This document shows, one piece after another, positions 25,690-34,499 of a DNA stretch of 39,540 nucleotides. The stretch is taken from positions 1 through 39,540 of the forward strand of contig JAKAJL010000033.1 in the NCBI GenBank assembly GCA_021813805.1, written 5' to 3'. Both the position numbers and the translations under genes were made by a program. The first letter of the stretch is position 1; every line of letters begins with the position of its first letter. The notes under the pieces are model-generated. The model searched no databases. It had not been told where the DNA came from and saw only the letters and a program-made list of their open reading frames with translations. The stretch comes from Pseudomonadota bacterium. GTDB lineage: Bacteria > Pseudomonadota > Alphaproteobacteria > Rhizobiales > Beijerinckiaceae.

Positions 25690-27054
25690 TCAGGCGGCTA
25701 TGGGGGCGAGACCCGCCGCCGCCAGCGTCGCCGCTTGGCGCGCCGCCAGAACGTCGAGGTCGAATTGCTCCAGCGCCTCCTCGAAAAGGCGGTGGAAATT
25801 GAGCCGCGCCGCCAGATGGAGGAAGGCGCCGCCGAGGCCGATCGCGGCGCGGTCCATGAAGACGAATTCGCGCGGAATGGTCACCGGCCCCTTTTCGCGC
25901 AGCTTGCGCCGCACTTCGGCCGCCTCGCCCCGGCCATAGGCTCCGGGGGAAACCCCGTCGGCGATGGTGCGCACGCGGTCGTCGAGCAGCGGCCCGAGGA
26001 TGAAGCGCGCCCAGATGGTGAGAATTTCGATCAGCTCCGCATTCAGATTGCGGAAGCCCCAGGCCGAAAAAGCCGCGGCGACCTGATCGCGCCGATTTTG
26101 CAGCAGACCGCGATAGAGCTGGACCACGCCGCCGACGAATGCCGGCGGAAAGATGCGGATGCAGCCGTAATCCAGCAGATTGATCCCGGCCGCGGCGCCG
26201 CCCTGCCGGAAAACGGCGTAATTGCCGAGATGCGGGTCGCCGTGGATCACGCCGTAATGGGCGAAAGGCGACCACCAGGCGCCGAAAATCGCCTGCGCGA
26301 CCCGATTGCGCTCGGCCTCGGGAGCGCCGACGAGGGTCAGGATCTTTTCGCCCTCGAGCCAGTCGAGGGTCAGGAGGCGGCCGGTGGAAAGACGGTCGTG
26401 AACGCCGGGGACTCTGATGTCGCCGCGGCTCGCCAGCATGATTTCGTAAAGGCGCGCATGTTTGGCCTCGCGACGGTAGTCCAGTTCCTCGCGCAGGCGC
26501 TCGGCAATTTCCTGCGCCGCCTCGCGCGCGTCGATCGCCGGCTCTATGCGCTTCTGCAAGGCCATGACCATGTCGAGCTGGGCGAGATCGGCTTCGACCG
26601 CCGACGCCATGTCGGGATATTGCAGCTTGCAGGCGACCTCGGCGCCGTCGAGCGTGCGGGCGCGATGGACCTGGCCGAGCGAGGCGGCGGCGGCGGGATG
26701 GAGGTCGAAGGCGGCGAAGTTTTCCCGCCAGCCGGGGCCGAGTTCGGCGGCCATCCGCCGGCGCACGAAAGCCGCGCCCATCGGCGGCGCCTCGCTTTGC
26801 AGGGTGGCGAGGGCCTGGGCATATTCGGCCGGCAGCGCCTCGGGAATGGTGGCGAGGAGCTGGGCCGCCTTCATCAGCGGGCCTTTCAGCCCGCCAAGCG
26901 CCCGCGCCAGCGCCTCGGCGTCGCTTTCCCGCCCGCCGTCCCGGCCCAGGAACCGCGCGCCGGCGAGCCGCGCCGCGAAACCGCCGGCTTGCGCGCCGAC
27001 CGCGAGATAGCGGGCGGCGCGGGCGCTCAGGCGATTGGCCTCGTCGTCCTTCAT
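25690..27054 (-). CDS. ABC1/AarF (UbiB-like) atypical kinase family protein
   Basis: A 454-aa member of the ABC1 atypical kinase family, related to UbiB and COQ8, which support ubiquinone synthesis or lipid homeostasis. Motifs are the N-terminal Q motif MKAAQ (61-65), the alanine-rich loop AAAASLGQVH (121-130), the nucleotide Lys143 in VACKLQYPD, HGDPHLGN (271-278) and LLDYG (293-297, in place of DFG). The canonical KxGQ is KAAQ here, a Gly to Ala change that may be a subfamily trait. No C-terminal membrane helix like that of UbiB is evident, so UbiB itself is unlikely. It is the last gene of a block with a PEBP protein, an alpha/beta hydrolase and an M3 peptidase. Confidence 0.9.
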   Translation of the reverse strand: MKDDEANRLSARAARYLAVGAQAGGFAARLAGARFLGRDGGRESDAEALARALGGLKGPLMKAAQLLATIPEALPAEYAQALATLQSEAPPMGAAFVRRRMAAELGPGWRENFAAFDLHPAAAASLGQVHRARTLDGAEVACKLQYPDMASAVEADLAQLDMVMALQKRIEPAIDAREAAQEIAERLREELDYRREAKHARLYEIMLASRGDIRVPGVHDRLSTGRLLTLDWLEGEKILTLVGAPEAERNRVAQAIFGAWWSPFAHYGVIHGDPHLGNYAVFRQGGAAAGINLLDYGCIRIFPPAFVGGVVQLYRGLLQNRRDQVAAAFSAWGFRNLNAELIEILTIWARFILGPLLDDRVRTIADGVSPGAYGRGEAAEVRRKLREKGPVTIPREFVFMDRAAIGLGGAFLHLAARLNFHRLFEEALEQFDLDVLAARQAATLAAAGLAPIAA

Positions 27055-27099
27055 GCGCTCTCCTTCGCCACCCTTTTACGCCGTGAGCGCCGCGCGGGC

Positions 27100-27657
27100 T
27101 CAACGCCCATAGGTTCCGGTCAGGCTCGCCCTGCCCAAAGCGTTGGCGTTGATCATGAAACCGGCGACCGAGGCGGTGGCGTGGGGCGGCAGATCGAGCC
27201 TTTCAACCTTGAGCGCGTAAACGGTGAAATTGTAATGGTGCGGCTTGTCGCCCTTGGGCGGACACGGACCGCCGTAGCCGGGGGCGCCAAAATCGGTCGC
27301 GACCTGTTTGGCTCCCTTCGGCAGGGTGGCCCCATATTGCGTGCCGGCGCCCTGCGGCAGGCCGGTCACAAAGGCTGGAATGTCATAGACCACCCAATGC
27401 CAAAATCCCGCGCCGCCGGTCGGCGCGTCGGGGTCGTGGACGAGGATGGCGAAGCTCTTGGTTCCGGGCGGCGCGTCGCGCCAGGTCAGGGCCGGCGAAA
27501 GATTGCCGCCCTTGCAGCCGAAACCGTCATAGACGGACGCCTCGTCGATCGGTCCGCCGCCCGGCGGGATGTCGGGGCTTCTCAGTTCGAAAGCCGCGGC
27601 AGGCGCCGCGGCGACCGCGAGCAGCAGGCTTGACGCCAATATGTGTTTGAGCGCCAT
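27100..27657 (-). CDS. Secreted YbhB/YbcL-type phosphatidylethanolamine-binding family protein
   Basis: A 185-aa PEBP-fold protein. Residues 1-22 form a signal peptide (LKHILASSLLLAVAAAPAAA-FEL). The ligand-pocket motifs are present: NLSPALTWRDAPPGTKSFAILVHDPDAP, FWHWVVYDIP, YGGPCPPKGDKPHHYNFTVYAL. The two cysteines (CKGGN and GPCPP) may form a disulphide in the periplasm. The bacterial proteins' function is poorly defined; lipid or small-anion binding is a family inference. ATG 27657 was chosen because AAGGAAG lies six bases upstream and it gives a short normal signal peptide. The gene sits 39 bases after the alpha/beta hydrolase gene. Confidence 0.93.
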   Translation of the reverse strand: MALKHILASSLLLAVAAAPAAAFELRSPDIPPGGGPIDEASVYDGFGCKGGNLSPALTWRDAPPGTKSFAILVHDPDAPTGGAGFWHWVVYDIPAFVTGLPQGAGTQYGATLPKGAKQVATDFGAPGYGGPCPPKGDKPHHYNFTVYALKVERLDLPPHATASVAGFMINANALGRASLTGTYGR

Positions 27658-27696
27658 TTCCATCTTCCTTTCATTTGTTGCTTTCATGGCATGTTT

Positions 27697-28659
27697 TCAT
27701 AGCTTGGGCGTCATTCGGGCCAGCACCCCGCGGATGAACGTCTCGGTCTCGCCAGGACGGGTCAGGGGCAGCATATGGCCGCCCGCGATCCGTGTCAGTT
27801 CCGCCCCCGGAGCCTCGGCGCAGAAATCCGCGCCCTGCCGCTCGGGATCGAGAAGCTTGTCGCCTTCGCCATAAAGCACCCCAATGGTCAGGTCGAGCGC
27901 GCCATAGCGCCGGATCATCCGCGGCATTTCGCGCGGCTGGGTCAGGACGTCGCGCGCCGCGGCCAACAAGGCGGAAGGCCGCGCGGCCAGCAGGCCGCCG
28001 CCGAGGCTCCAGAACCGCGCCGGCTTGGGATCCGGCGCGAAAACCATATCGCGCGCCACGCCTGAGCGCAAAAGCGTCACGACCGGGCCGAAGGTCCAAG
28101 CCGTGAGCCAGCATGCGAACCGGCCGCGCCGGGCCAGTTCGCCGAGGATTTTTGGCGGCGCCGCAACCAGATGGGTAAGCGGCGCGATCAGCGCCAAGCC
28201 GCCGATTCTATCGCGATGGTCGAGCGCGAGGGCCAAAGCCACCGCGCCGCCGAGCGAATGGCCGACGACCAGGGGCTTTTCGAGCCCGAGCGCCTCGATC
28301 GCCCGCGCGACGGTTTTGGCCTGTTCGGCAAGCGTCTGGGGATTCGCCGTTTGCGAATAGCCCGCCCCCGGCCGGTCGATCAGCACGACGCGGCGTTCCG
28401 GGAACCGCGTCGCAAGGGCGTATGCAAATTCATTGAGCTGGCCGAGCAGGCCATGGATGAACAGCAGAGGCGGCTCGCTCAGCCCTGGCCGCAGCCCGCT
28501 GTCCGCCACATGGAGGCGAAGGCCCCCGAGCTCGACGAAACGGCCGATGGGCGGGACAAGCGCTTCGATGAAACGGGCCAGCGCCCAGTTGAACAGGACC
28601 GCCACGCCGAGCGCGATCAGTCCCCAAAAGACCAGCCAGAGCATGGCGAGGATCAGCAT
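27697..28659 (-). CDS. Membrane-anchored alpha/beta hydrolase
   Basis: A 320-aa hydrolase with an N-terminal membrane anchor (LILAMLWLVFWGLIALGVAVLF). The alpha/beta-hydrolase core follows: oxyanion region FIHGLLG, nucleophile elbow GHSLGG (Ser135), acid in YGEGDKLL (Asp267) and GGHMLP (His295). The substrate is unknown; anchored members include lipases, esterases and haloperoxidase-like proteins. GGGAGG lies four to five bases before ATG 28659. It starts 13 bases after the M3 peptidase gene, so the two are cotranscribed. Confidence 0.92.
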   Translation of the reverse strand: MLILAMLWLVFWGLIALGVAVLFNWALARFIEALVPPIGRFVELGGLRLHVADSGLRPGLSEPPLLFIHGLLGQLNEFAYALATRFPERRVVLIDRPGAGYSQTANPQTLAEQAKTVARAIEALGLEKPLVVGHSLGGAVALALALDHRDRIGGLALIAPLTHLVAAPPKILGELARRGRFACWLTAWTFGPVVTLLRSGVARDMVFAPDPKPARFWSLGGGLLAARPSALLAAARDVLTQPREMPRMIRRYGALDLTIGVLYGEGDKLLDPERQGADFCAEAPGAELTRIAGGHMLPLTRPGETETFIRGVLARMTPKL

Positions 28660-28672
28660 CGAACCTCCCGAT

Positions 28673-30508
28673 TCAGGCGGGCAGGCTTTCCAGTTCGTCG
28701 ATCAGTCCCTCGATCATCGACAGGCCGATGTTCCAAAAAGCGGGATCGCGCGCATCGAGGCCGAAGGGCGCGAGCAGTTCCGAATAATGTTTCGAGCCGC
28801 CCGCCGAAAGCAAAGCGAAATATTTTTCGACAAAGCCCGGCTCGGCCTTCTGATAGACGCCGTAAAGCGAATTCACCAGACAATCGCCGAAGGCATAAGC
28901 GTAGACATAGAAGGGCGAATGGATGAAATGCGGGATATAGGCCCAAAAGGTCTCATAACCGGGCATCAGCTCGATCGAGGGCCCGAGGCTTTCCGTCTGG
29001 GCCGCCATCCATAATTCGCAGATGCGCTCAGCCGTCAGCTCGCCCTGACGACGCTCCTCGTGAAGGCTGCGCTCGAAGGAATAGAAGGCGATCTGCCGCA
29101 CGACCGTATTGAGCATGTCCTCGACCTTGGAGGCGAGCATGGCCCGACGCTCGCGCGGCTCCTTCGCTTCCGCCAGCAGCGCCCGGAAGGTCAGCATTTC
29201 CCCAAAAACCGAGGCGGTCTCGGCGAGCGTCAGCGGGGTCGGGGCCATCAGCGGGCCGTTATGCGCCGCCAGAACCTGATGCACGCCATGGCCAAGCTCA
29301 TGAGCGAGCGTCATCACGTCGCGCGGCTTGCCCTGGTAATTGAGCAGGACATAGGGATGGACCGAAGGGCTGGTGGGATGGGCGAAGGCGCCCGGCGCCT
29401 TCCCCGGCCGCACCGGGGCGTCAATCCATTGGCGGTCGAAGAATTGCTCGGCGATCTCCGCCATTTTCGGCGCGAAGGCGCGATAGGCGCCAAGCACCGC
29501 GGCGCGCGCCTGCGACCAGTCATAGACCGCGCGCGGCGCGTCGGGCAAAGGCGCGTTGCGATCCCAATGGCGCAGCCTGTCCTTACCGAACCAGCGCGCC
29601 TTCAGCCGGTAATAGCGGTGCGATAGCCGGGGATAGGCGGCGCGCACCGCCGCGACCATGGCGTCCACGACTTCCGGCTCGACGCGGTTGGAAAGATGGC
29701 GCGCGGCGGCGACGTCCTTGAAGCCGCGCCACTGGTCGGAAATTTCCTTGTCCTTGGCCAGCACATTGGAGATCAGCGTGAAAACGCGCAGGTTTTCCCT
29801 GAGCGTGGCGGCGATCGCGTCGGAGGCTTTCTCGCGGACCTTCTCGTCGGGATCCTGGAACAGGTTGAGTGCTGGCTCCAGGGTCATTTCCTGGCCGTCG
29901 ATCTCGAAGCGCAGCGAGGCGATGGTCTCGTCGAACAGACGGTTCCAGGCCGAATGGCCGGTCACGGATTTTTCGTGGAACAGCCGCTCGATGCGGTCAT
30001 CCAGCTGATAGGGCTTTTCCCGCCGCAAATCCTCGATCCAGGGGCGGTAATGCGAAAGCGGCTCCTCGTCCATCGCCTTGGCCAAGGCGATGTCGTCGAG
30101 GCGGTTCAATTCGAGCTGGAAGAACAGCAGGTCGGTCGAGGCCGCCGTCACTTTCTCCTGCGCGTCGCCATAGAATTTGGCCCGAACCGGATCGATGGTG
30201 TTCTCGGCGTAGCACAGACCGGCATAGGACATGATCCGCGTCGCCAGATCGTCGATGGACTCATAACGCGCGATCGCCTCGTGCAGCCGCCCTGGCGCGT
30301 CGGGCGCGGCCAGCAGGCCGGCGAGCGCGCCGCGATAGACCGCGGCGAACTCCCGGCACTCATGGCCAAGGCGTTTCAGATCCTCGGCGAAGCGGGAGCT
30401 GTCCAGCCCTTCATATAGGTCGTCGAGTCGCCAGTTCGGCAGATCTTCGGCTGGCGCGGCGCCGGAGCCTTGCGCGCCAGAGACAGTCGTTGGGGAAGGA
30501 CGGAACAT
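28673..30508 (-). CDS. M3 family oligoendopeptidase (PepF-like)
   Basis: A 611-aa zinc endopeptidase for short cytoplasmic peptides. The motif LAHELGHGVHQ places HELGH at residues 403-407 (HExxH). The downstream ETASVFGEMLTF provides the third Glu ligand. Helical N-terminal domains of the PepF/oligoendopeptidase F clade precede it (NWRLDDLYEGLDS at the start of the homology). ATG 30508 was selected; a GTG at 30553 would add 15 residues with no better ribosome-binding site. It leads a probable operon with the alpha/beta hydrolase, PEBP and ABC1-kinase genes. Confidence 0.93.
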   Translation of the reverse strand: MFRPSPTTVSGAQGSGAAPAEDLPNWRLDDLYEGLDSSRFAEDLKRLGHECREFAAVYRGALAGLLAAPDAPGRLHEAIARYESIDDLATRIMSYAGLCYAENTIDPVRAKFYGDAQEKVTAASTDLLFFQLELNRLDDIALAKAMDEEPLSHYRPWIEDLRREKPYQLDDRIERLFHEKSVTGHSAWNRLFDETIASLRFEIDGQEMTLEPALNLFQDPDEKVREKASDAIAATLRENLRVFTLISNVLAKDKEISDQWRGFKDVAAARHLSNRVEPEVVDAMVAAVRAAYPRLSHRYYRLKARWFGKDRLRHWDRNAPLPDAPRAVYDWSQARAAVLGAYRAFAPKMAEIAEQFFDRQWIDAPVRPGKAPGAFAHPTSPSVHPYVLLNYQGKPRDVMTLAHELGHGVHQVLAAHNGPLMAPTPLTLAETASVFGEMLTFRALLAEAKEPRERRAMLASKVEDMLNTVVRQIAFYSFERSLHEERRQGELTAERICELWMAAQTESLGPSIELMPGYETFWAYIPHFIHSPFYVYAYAFGDCLVNSLYGVYQKAEPGFVEKYFALLSAGGSKHYSELLAPFGLDARDPAFWNIGLSMIEGLIDELESLPA

Positions 30509-30552
30509 GGCGCGGCCAAGCCTCTGCGGGAATCGCGTGTACGAGCGAATCA

Positions 30553-30581
30553 CAATATTGGGCGGATGCGGCGGGGATCAA
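30553..30581 (-). promoter_or_regulatory. Weak sigma-70-like promoter before the M3 peptidase gene
   Basis: On the minus strand TTGATC (30581-30576) and AATATT are separated by 17 bases, about 45 bases before the chosen start. The -35 is good and the -10 is poor. The rest of the 163-base gap holds nothing I recognise. Confidence 0.25.
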
Positions 30582-30671
30582 CCCGGATTCGCCGAACGAA
30601 CGGTCGAGACGGCTCCCCGCGTGTGGAAAGCCGACGCCGGCGCGAGAGCGAAAGAGCGCCCGCGGGAATGT

Positions 30672-31451
30672 TCATCTGGTCGCGATCACATAGGCGAAGC
30701 TCGAAACCGCACGCCAGTCTCGGCGCTCGGCGAAACGGTTGAAGGCGGCGTCGAGCTGTTTCAGGCCCGGAATCTTCCAGAAATAGGCATAGCCCCAGAA
30801 CGGCAGCACGACCGCGTCCGAAAAACCGGCCTGGCGCAGCATTGGCATGATTCTGCTCTCGCTGCTGAAGCAATGATCGTAATAGGCGGGGAATTTGGGA
30901 TCGCCGCCCTCGGGCTTGCGCTCGGGAAACAGACTTTCCAGGATGAAGCGGGACATGCGCTCGGGCATCAAACGGTTCAGCGCATAGGGTAGGGCGTAGA
31001 GAGTCGGGAAAAAGGACAGGGCCACGCCGCCCGGCGCCAGAACGTCGGCGACATTGCGCCACATCGCCGGGACGTCCGGCACGTGCTCCATCACCATGCG
31101 GCAATAGGCGAGGTCATATTTGCCGCGTCCGAGGATGTCGGACGCCCGCGGCGAGGTGATGTCGCATTCCATCTTGCCATAGCCGGAAGGGGCCAGGGCG
31201 AGCTCGCGGGCGGAAATGTCGTTCAGGGTGATGTCCAGCCCGAGCGCGGCGGCCTCCATCGGCTGGAAAAGCGGGTCGCGCCCGGCGCCGATTTCGAGGT
31301 GGCGGCGCAACCCCCTCCTGCGCGAAAGCTCGATGATGGTCGGCTTGTAATTTTCCCAGCACCAGTGCCAATGCGAAGGATAGCCGAGACCGGCGACGAT
31401 CTCGCGGATGTCGGCGGCAGGCGAGGCGTTGGCGAGAAGGGCGTCGGTCAT
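30672..31451 (-). CDS. Class I SAM-dependent methyltransferase
   Basis: A 259-aa Rossmann-fold methyltransferase. The SAM-binding glycine motif is HLEIGAGRDPLF; the acidic residue ending strand 2 is in LDITLNDIS. YDLAYCRMVMEHVPD is motif IV with the usual EHV, and VLAPGGVALSFFPT follows. The substrate cannot be told from the sequence. ATG 31451 has GGAG five bases upstream and begins the recognisable protein, so the eight-codon longer frame was not used. The divergent neighbour is a glycosyltransferase, so surface glycan or lipid modification is plausible but unproven. Confidence 0.9.
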   Translation of the reverse strand: MTDALLANASPAADIREIVAGLGYPSHWHWCWENYKPTIIELSRRRGLRRHLEIGAGRDPLFQPMEAAALGLDITLNDISARELALAPSGYGKMECDITSPRASDILGRGKYDLAYCRMVMEHVPDVPAMWRNVADVLAPGGVALSFFPTLYALPYALNRLMPERMSRFILESLFPERKPEGGDPKFPAYYDHCFSSESRIMPMLRQAGFSDAVVLPFWGYAYFWKIPGLKQLDAAFNRFAERRDWRAVSSFAYVIATR

Positions 31452-31505
31452 TGCGGCTCCGGAAACGGGCTCCAAAAAAGTTTCGAAAACAGACCTGGCG
31501 CCATT

Positions 31506-31527
31506 TTAACGGGAGGCGACTTAACGG
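31506..31527. repeat. TTAACGG direct repeat between divergent genes
   Basis: TTAACGG occurs twice, 15 bases apart (31506-31512 and 31521-31527), in the gap between the methyltransferase and glycosyltransferase genes. The spacing does not fit a CtrA box. It may be a tandem operator or chance. Confidence 0.3.
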
Positions 31528-31647
31528 CCTGTTGCCGAACATGGTCACCGCCGGTTTTCCGCGCCCGGGCTGGACACGTTCAGTGAAGACTAAGACCTTT
31601 GCGCCATGATCCGCGGCCTTCCGGAAAGGCGAAACTTGGAAAAGCCC

Positions 31648-32880
31648 ATGGGCGCCAGACTGCATATCGTGATCATCATCGACCACGCCTCGATCACCGG
31701 CGGCCAGGCCAAAGTCGCGCTGCAAAGCGCCATCGCCCTCAAACAGGCCGGGTTCGAGCCGATCATCTTCGCTTCCGCCGGGCCGGTCGATCCGCAACTG
31801 GCCCGGGCCGGTGTCGAGGTCGTCTGCCTCGGCCAGCACGATCTGCTCGGCAATCCTTCCGCTCTCGCCGGCGCGGCGCAGGGAATCTGGAACTTCAAAG
31901 CCGCCCGCGAAATGAAGAAACTGCTGGCGCGCCTGCCGCGTGAGCGGACCCTCGTTCACGTCCACGGCTGGGCCAAGGCGATGTCGGGCGCTTTCGCCCC
32001 AGCCGTGCGCGCCGCCGGCCTCCCTTCGGTTTATACGTTTCACGAATATTTCCTGTTCTGCCCCAATGGCGGCTTTTACGATTACCGCAACCATCGTGTC
32101 TGCCGGCTGCAGCCGCTGTCCGCCGCCTGCTGGGCGCACCATTGCGATTCGCGCAATTATCCGAGCAAGATCTGGCGCTGCCTGCGGCATATGGGCATGG
32201 ACCATGCCGCGGGGATGCCGAAACTTTTTTCGGATTTCATCGTCATTTCCGATTTTCAGGCGGGAATCGTGACGCCGCGCCTGCCGCCGAACGCGCGCGT
32301 TCATCGCATTTCCAACCCGATCGACGCGGAGAACCTCGGGCGCAAGCCGGCCCCGGCGGCGGGCGATTTCCTGTTCGTCGGGCGGCTCTCGCCGGAAAAG
32401 GGGCTGTTCTTTTTCGCCGAAGCCGCGCGCAAGGCCAATGCGACCCCAGTTTTCGCGGGCGACGGGCCCTCGGCCGCCGAGCTTCGCGCGCGATATCCGG
32501 AAGCGAGGGTTCTCGGCTGGAAATCGTCGGCCGAGGTCAAGCAATTGATGCGGAGCGCCCGCGCCCTGGTTTTTCCTTCGCTCTGGTATGAGGGCCAGCC
32601 CCTGACCGTCCTCGAGGCCAAGGCGGCCGGTCTGCCGATCGTGATTTCGGACGCCTGCGCCGGCCGCGACGAAGTGGACGACGGCGAAACCGGCTTCTGG
32701 TTCCGCAGCCAGGACGCCGACGATCTGGCTGACAAGCTGGAACGGCTCAAGGACGACGAACTGATCGTCCGAATGTCGAACGCCGCCCATGACCGTTTCT
32801 GGGCCGATCCGCCGACCATGGCGCGCCATGTCGCGCGCCTCGCCGCCGTTTACGAGGACATGATGTCGCGGCGAGGCTGA
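31648..32880 (+). CDS. GT4-family glycosyltransferase
   Basis: A 410-aa GT-B glycosyltransferase. The N-terminal domain begins HIVIIIDHASITGGQAKVA and contains the Cys-rich acceptor-side segment FHEYFLFCPNGGF...CRLQPLSAACWAHHCDSRNYPSKIWR. The C-terminal domain has FVGRLSPEKG, FAGDGPSA and PSLWYEGQPLTVLEAKAAGLP, the E-x7-E nucleotide-sugar site of GT4. It probably adds a sugar to a cell-surface polysaccharide or lipid; the acceptor is unknown. ATG 31648 was preferred because homology starts there; ATG 31606 would add 14 unconserved residues. Neither has a strong ribosome-binding site. The upstream gene is a divergent methyltransferase. Confidence 0.92.
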   Translation: MGARLHIVIIIDHASITGGQAKVALQSAIALKQAGFEPIIFASAGPVDPQLARAGVEVVCLGQHDLLGNPSALAGAAQGIWNFKAAREMKKLLARLPRERTLVHVHGWAKAMSGAFAPAVRAAGLPSVYTFHEYFLFCPNGGFYDYRNHRVCRLQPLSAACWAHHCDSRNYPSKIWRCLRHMGMDHAAGMPKLFSDFIVISDFQAGIVTPRLPPNARVHRISNPIDAENLGRKPAPAAGDFLFVGRLSPEKGLFFFAEAARKANATPVFAGDGPSAAELRARYPEARVLGWKSSAEVKQLMRSARALVFPSLWYEGQPLTVLEAKAAGLPIVISDACAGRDEVDDGETGFWFRSQDADDLADKLERLKDDELIVRMSNAAHDRFWADPPTMARHVARLAAVYEDMMSRRG

Positions 32881-32928
32881 ACGCTTTTCCGGCGCCGTCC
32901 CTTTGGATGGCTGCGATAGAGCTGCCTA

Positions 32929-32943
32929 TTAACACGGCATTTA
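32929..32943 (+). promoter_or_regulatory. Imperfect CtrA-like box before the sigma-54 regulator
   Basis: TTAA-CACGGCA-TTTA has the CtrA spacing of seven bases with one mismatch in the second half-site. It ends 19 bases before the ATG at 32963. In Caulobacter the related regulator tacA is a CtrA target, which makes the position suggestive. Confidence 0.4.
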
Positions 32944-32962
32944 CCCTAATCGCGGAGCATAT

Positions 32963-34483
32963 ATGAAGCGGTCGCGCCGCTCGAGTGAAAGATCAAGAAT
33001 GACTTCGACCGTACTTATCGCCGATGACGATCCCGTGCAACGCCGGCTTCTCGAAGCCATGGTGCGGCGATTCGGCTATGACACGGAATGCGTCGAGGGC
33101 GGCGAATCGGCGCTGGCGCGGATGCAATCCGCCGGCCAGCCAAGGATCGATCTGCTGATTCTCGATCTCGTCATGCCCGACCTCGACGGCATGGGCGTCC
33201 TCCTGCGCATGCGCGAACGCGCGATCACGACCCCGGTCATCGTCCAGACCGCTCACGGCTCGATCGAAACCGTGATTTCCGCCATGCGCGCCGGCGCGCT
33301 CGATTTCGTGGTCAAGCCGGTCGGCGCCGAAAGGTTGCAGATTTCGATCAAGAACGCCCTGCGCTTCGAGGCGCTCGAAGGCGAAATCCGCCGCATCGGC
33401 CGGGCGGCGGCGGGCCAGCTCACTTTCCGCGACATCCTGTCGCGCGGCGAGGAAATGGCGCGGGCGGTCCGGCTCGGCGAGCGCGCCGCCAAATCCAACA
33501 TCCCGGTGCTGATCGAGGGCGAATCGGGCGTCGGCAAGGAATTGATGGCCCGCGCCATCCAGGGCGCCTCGGACCGGCGCGGCAAGGCCTTCGTGACGGT
33601 CAATTGCGGCGCCATGCCGCAGAACCTGGTCGAATCGATCCTGTTCGGCCACGAGAAGGGGGCCTTTACCGGCGCGACCGACAAGCATGCCGGCAAGTTC
33701 GTCGAGGCGAATGGCGGCACCCTGTTCCTGGACGAAGTGGGCGAATTGCCGCTCGAAACCCAGGTCAAGCTTTTGCGGGCCCTTCAGGAAGGCGAAATCG
33801 ATCCGGTCGGCGCGCGCAAACCGGTTCGCGTGGACGTGCGCCTGATTTCGGCGACCAACCAGAACCTCATCGAACTGGTCAAGCAGGGCCGATTCCGCGA
33901 GGACCTGTATTACCGTCTCAACGTATTCCCCATCTCCATACCGCCTCTGCGCGCGCGGCGCGTCGATGTTCCGGACCTCGCCCGGCGTTTCCTCGCCCGT
34001 TTCAGCGCCGAGGAGGGGAAAAGATTGCGCGGTCTTACCGCCGAAGCCCTCTCCATGCTCTCGACTTATGACTGGCCGGGCAATGTCCGCCAGCTCGAAA
34101 ACGCCATGTTCCGGGCCGTCGTCCTGGCCGACGGCGACGAACTGACGGTCGCGGAATTCCCCCAGATCGCCGCCCATGTCGCCGGCTTCGACGTCCGCGT
34201 GCCGGCGGCGCCGCCGCCGGTCGGCGCGCGCGAGGTCCATCGCGAGATCGTACGCGTCGAAGTGCGCGACCCCAATGTCCTGAAGCTGCTGGACGAAAAT
34301 GGCGATGTGCGCCGCCTGGAATGGCTGGAGGAAAGGGCGATCCGCTTCGCCTTGACCCATTATCGCGGCCAGATGTCGGAAATGGCGCGAAAACTCGGAA
34401 TCGGCCGCTCGACGCTCTATCGGAAAATGAAGGAATATGGCCTCGGCGAGCATGTTCCCGGCGACGGCGCCAACGCCGCGTGA
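32963..34483 (+). CDS. NtrC-family sigma-54 response regulator, TacA-like
   Basis: A 506-aa three-domain activator. The receiver domain has DDDP (21-24), phospho-acceptor Asp68 in LILDLVMPD, Thr96 and Lys118. The AAA+ domain carries GESGVGKE (186-193), GAFTGA (233-238, sigma-54 contact) and FLDEVGELP (Walker B). The C-terminal Fis-type helix-turn-helix is MARKLGIGRSTLYRKMKEYGL. The segment DENGDVRRLEWLEERAIRFALTHYRGQMSEMA before it is typical of the TacA-like branch. GGAG five bases before ATG 32963 supports this start; an internal ATG at 32999 is also possible. No sensor kinase is adjacent, as is usual for phosphorelay-fed TacA. Target genes are unknown. Confidence 0.93.
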   Translation: MKRSRRSSERSRMTSTVLIADDDPVQRRLLEAMVRRFGYDTECVEGGESALARMQSAGQPRIDLLILDLVMPDLDGMGVLLRMRERAITTPVIVQTAHGSIETVISAMRAGALDFVVKPVGAERLQISIKNALRFEALEGEIRRIGRAAAGQLTFRDILSRGEEMARAVRLGERAAKSNIPVLIEGESGVGKELMARAIQGASDRRGKAFVTVNCGAMPQNLVESILFGHEKGAFTGATDKHAGKFVEANGGTLFLDEVGELPLETQVKLLRALQEGEIDPVGARKPVRVDVRLISATNQNLIELVKQGRFREDLYYRLNVFPISIPPLRARRVDVPDLARRFLARFSAEEGKRLRGLTAEALSMLSTYDWPGNVRQLENAMFRAVVLADGDELTVAEFPQIAAHVAGFDVRVPAAPPPVGAREVHREIVRVEVRDPNVLKLLDENGDVRRLEWLEERAIRFALTHYRGQMSEMARKLGIGRSTLYRKMKEYGLGEHVPGDGANAA

Positions 34484-34499
34484 ATGAAAATCGGGTTTT

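Noticed and set aside
25735-27633. 632-codon plus-strand ORF
   Set aside because: Antisense to the ABC1-kinase and PEBP genes, low-complexity translation.
31114-32829. 571-codon minus-strand ORF
   Set aside because: Opposite the glycosyltransferase, which has clear GT4 motifs.
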